Made by a program: the position numbers and the translations under genes. This document shows positions 60,886 to 64,000 of a DNA stretch of 64,000 nucleotides, one piece after another. The notes under the pieces are model-generated. The model was not told the DNA's origin and searched no databases. It was given only the letters and a program-made list of their open reading frames with translations. Numbering within the stretch: position 1 is the first letter of the stretch; every line of letters starts with the position of its first letter. This DNA comes from Adiantum capillus-veneris (Eukaryota > Streptophyta > Polypodiopsida > Polypodiales > Pteridaceae): positions 1 to 64,000 of the forward strand of contig JABFUD020000310.1 of assembly GCA_014529385.2 (NCBI GenBank), given 5' to 3'.

Positions 60886-63800
60886 CCATGCGAGCTACAA
60901 AGAAGTCCAAGAAGAGGGTCTCGCAAAAGGAGAAGCTGCAAGAGCTACCACCATACCAACTGGACCCCAGTTTAATCAAAACAGCCAAAGTGACCTATCT
61001 GTCTAAAGAACAGTTGGAATAGAACAACACCACAATATTCACAGGTAGATTCAAAATCAAAGAGGAACATCAGGTAGAACTACAACTTCTACCAAAAGAG
61101 GTCTATGATGTTGCCACAAAGCCAGAAACAAAAGAAACCAACAGATGGCTTGGGCTCAGAGAGTTCTACAAACAAGAGCCATGTGATGTGGATTTCCAGA
61201 AAGCTTATGAGCTCTTGTCCACGATCAAAGAAGATGGAACAACCCATATATCTGACCAACAAGGGAACAAAGTCGAAGTAGTAATTACGAAAGAGATCAT
61301 GGCCGAAGCTCTCAAAGTGCCGATAGAAGGAATGACCATGAGGGCATCCAAAAACAGGTGGAAGAACTTGCAAGATTATATTACCAACACTTCTACTTCC
61401 TCGCAAAGAGACCGCCAAGGTACACAACACCCAATCATGCGGTTGCCACCACATTACATAAGTTTTAAAGTCAACAACCAAGCAACCCATCGACCACGTG
61501 CAGTACGTATTGTCCACATTGAAGGGGACAAAGAAAGAGGGAAAAATAACATATCAGGGGGCACCTAAAGTTCTCACAAGAATTTCCTAGCATGCTATCG
61601 GCATGGCAGATAATTTGCCACCTGCCCCAGATCAAAACACGTGGATAGTGTCAGCACAACCATCTCCAAGAGCCACCAGATCCACCAAAAGAACGTACAA
61701 ATCTGATGAAGATTTTGCCGAAAGCTCTCCAAAACGGCATAGCAATGAAAGCTCCGCAATGAGGAAACAAGAGCACACATTGAAGAAATGAAAAGAAAAG
61801 CCGTGGCAGCACATCAAGAGGAGCCGCAGCAAAGGCATGCAAGATTTGAGGGAGAGAAGAACTCTTATGAATGAAGCCACCAAGCTCAAGGCAAGGACCT
61901 TGCCAAGTGGGTACCTATAGAGGTAAAAGGTCCAAGAACAAAGCACCCTGCAGGAAGAGAAGCAGAAGATCCAAAAGATCTACTAGAAAGAATGTATCAG
62001 AAGGCCGAGGCATTGAAGATGAAAGAAGCTCAAGAAGAAGAAAAGAAACCTAAAGATGCGTCGGAGCAGCAAAAACAAGCACAAGAAGCAACCGCACAAG
62101 GAGAAGCCCAACATGAACAAGGTGGTATGACTCCAGACCTTCTTCACCTGCTATGAAACAACATGACCACCCCATGCCAAGCCCTCTAGCATCACCTACA
62201 GATAGGACCACACAAGGTGAGCCCACTAAAGAAAACGAGCATGAACCACAAGAGGCAGCAGAGAGTGCACAACAAACAACCACTACTCAGGATCAAGCCA
62301 AAGCAAGAGAATCAAAACCGGAAAGGGCAGCAAGTTCTTCACAAGACGAGTTAGCAAGGGAAAAGAAAAAAAGAGGAAACCCCTTCTACCTCCACACAGC
62401 AAGAAGTGGCCGAGGCATCCACGAAGCCTCAAGATGACAAAGCAGAAGAGAGCCAACCACAGCCTCAAGGGCAAGAACAACTAGCCACCACGACCCCGCT
62501 GAGAGAGTCACAACAGACTGCCAAAACGTCTAGGCAGCTATCAAGAAGTAAAGACTGGCAAACAAATGATGAGGCTTGCAAGTCAATGAATATGCAAAAC
62601 AAATGCAAGATATGATAGAGAAACTCCGGTCAGCAGCACTTAGCCGTAACACAAAGGCTAAAGAATTAGAGATGGTGATTGATGCTCTCCAAGGAGAGTT
62701 AGAGGAAAGACTAAATGTCATCACCAATCTGCAGGAGTAAGTCCAGGATTTGAAAGCTGAAGCTAAACAACATCAGCTAGCACGGGACAAAGCTAAAGCT
62801 GAAGCTAAACAACATCAGCTAGCATGGGACAAAAAACAAAAGGAGATGGAAGAATTGGGTGAACTTCTCATGAAGTTGACAGGTGCTTGCAAAACAAAAG
62901 ACGATCAACTGACAGAGGTTACTGACGAACTTCTAACTACAACTCTATCAGTTCAAAATATTCAGAGCAGAGGATCAATGATCATGCAACTTTTTTGCGA
63001 CAAATACGAGAAAATTCCGCAATTGCTTCGATCAAAGGAATGGATGAAGTGTACAAAGCACTAGACAAAAAGAACAAAGACCTTGAGTTAGAGCTAAAGC
63101 TGGAGAAGTCTCAACGCAGAGACCTAGCATAAATGCGGGTGCAACGAGAAGAGAAGCCTCTCAAGGAAATAGCCGAGCTAAAGAGAGTCAACTAGCTTTT
63201 GAGAGATGGACAACAAGAAACGCAGGAAGAAGCAGGAACTTCAGAGCAGCCACACATAGATATTCCCTCAGTCACTTTCACTGAGATGGAAACACAGCCA
63301 GCAGAAGGGCTGGCAAAGAATATTTCCATGTACCATTAACAGAAGCAGATGAACTTCTAGCTATCAAAGGCTGAGGAAGATGAACTCAAAGAAAAGGTTA
63401 CACAAGAGATGGATGAGCGGTGGAAAGCAGTGATGGATTGGGATTTGAGAGTCCTTCACTCTCAATGTTACTCAACTCACTCCCAATCAAATCAATCCAC
63501 AATGGCATCAGAAATCCCTGCCATATCCCTTGATAAAGGTAGAGCTGCTCAAAGTCAAGGAACGACTTTATAAAGATATGCAAATAGAAGGTGTAGATGA
63601 AGTCCACCTCAAGTGGAGAATGAGTTCATTGAACAAGAATCCAAGATACCTGATTCTGTTCACAAGAGCACCTGCAGCGCTTCAAAAGGATCCCACTTTT
63701 TGTCCTGTATCAAGAGTAAAGACATGGCAAGCACATGAGGCACTAACAAAGAAGCAGCCAACCTGGCGAAATTATCTAAGATTTCCAGCTCTAGACAAGA

Positions 63801-63955
63801 GATCTTTGACAGAAGAATACATGGTGAAAACCCTAACGGGCACTATGTCATTCTTCAAAAGTCTACTTGATCTATCATGTGCCATGCTTTATAAAATTTT
63901 CCGAATTCTGCTCACCTGTATCAAAGTTTTTCATGAGACAGAGCAAGCATGAGCC
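60886..63955 (+). mobile_element. Broken ORF chain, likely front part of a large LTR element
   Basis: Plus-strand coding traces begin MRATKKSKKRVSQKEKLQEL (60889). A segment with WLGLREFYKQEPCDVDFQKA and VITKEIMAEALKVP resembles the extra ORF domain of Athila/Tat-type elements and related plant transposon proteins. Then come Lys/Glu/Gln-rich, coiled-coil sequence with a repeated EAKQHQLA..K unit (62757-62840), further helical segments (KTKDDQLTEVTDELL), and a last frame (63530-63952) starting in a basic helical region. Composition and length fit a gag or extra-ORF region of a big retroelement. Several breaks; it runs to the end of the window. Confidence 0.4.
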
Positions 63956-64000
63956 CCATGGATGTCATTCCTCGAGGACAATAAAGGTTTATGCTACGAT

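Overview
The window is land-plant nuclear DNA from a large, repeat-laden genome. Evidence: several Ty3/gypsy LTR retrotransposons of plant type (initiator-Met-type primer sites, one family with a C-terminal chromodomain), GT-AG introns, a tRNA-like SINE head, a LINE scrap, a broken copy of the plant folate gene HPPK/DHPS, and many very long (GA)n, (CA)n, (AT)n and poly-G tracts. A fern or another non-seed plant would fit the repeat style, but that is a guess. No intact ordinary host gene was found; almost everything is mobile DNA.

Layout. 1-2725: remains of two gypsy elements. 3475-4185: dihydropteroate synthase pseudogene. 4451-5239 and 21430-22732: two copies of one dispersed repeat carrying a tRNA-like head and ending in a CT tract. 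6096-20719: chromovirus block on the minus strand, made of an older element (I), a young nearly whole element (II) and a stray scrap of a third copy beyond the right LTR. 20720-24891: microsatellites, tandem duplications, poly-G runs and a LINE fragment. 24892-42582: a plus-strand chromovirus (III), split in its protease/RT spacer by a 9.6-kb DNA transposon. 42590-45293 and 49590-51895: broken minus-strand gypsy pol regions. 45294-47163: microsatellite cluster. 51960-59041: broken plus-strand gypsy of Athila/Tat type. 60886-63955: broken coiled-coil-rich ORF chain, probably the front part of another large LTR element.

The most interesting object is the 9.6-kb DNA transposon at 28929-38554. 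It has terminal inverted repeats and diverged subterminal inverted similarity, and sits exactly inside element III coding sequence. It carries four spliced or single-exon genes in two convergent pairs. The first plus-strand gene looks like a DDE-type transposase. The second encodes a histone H3 homologue: an H3-like ARTKQ N-terminus, then about 165 residues of acidic, probably disordered sequence, then a basic tail and an H3 histone fold. The minus-strand genes are unrecognised. This copy is decayed (frame changes in the transposase gene, one in-frame stop in the H3 fold), but the layout suggests a transposon family that carries its own H3-like chromatin protein.

Coordinates of element ends, introns and alignments were read by eye from the sequence; no database search was possible.
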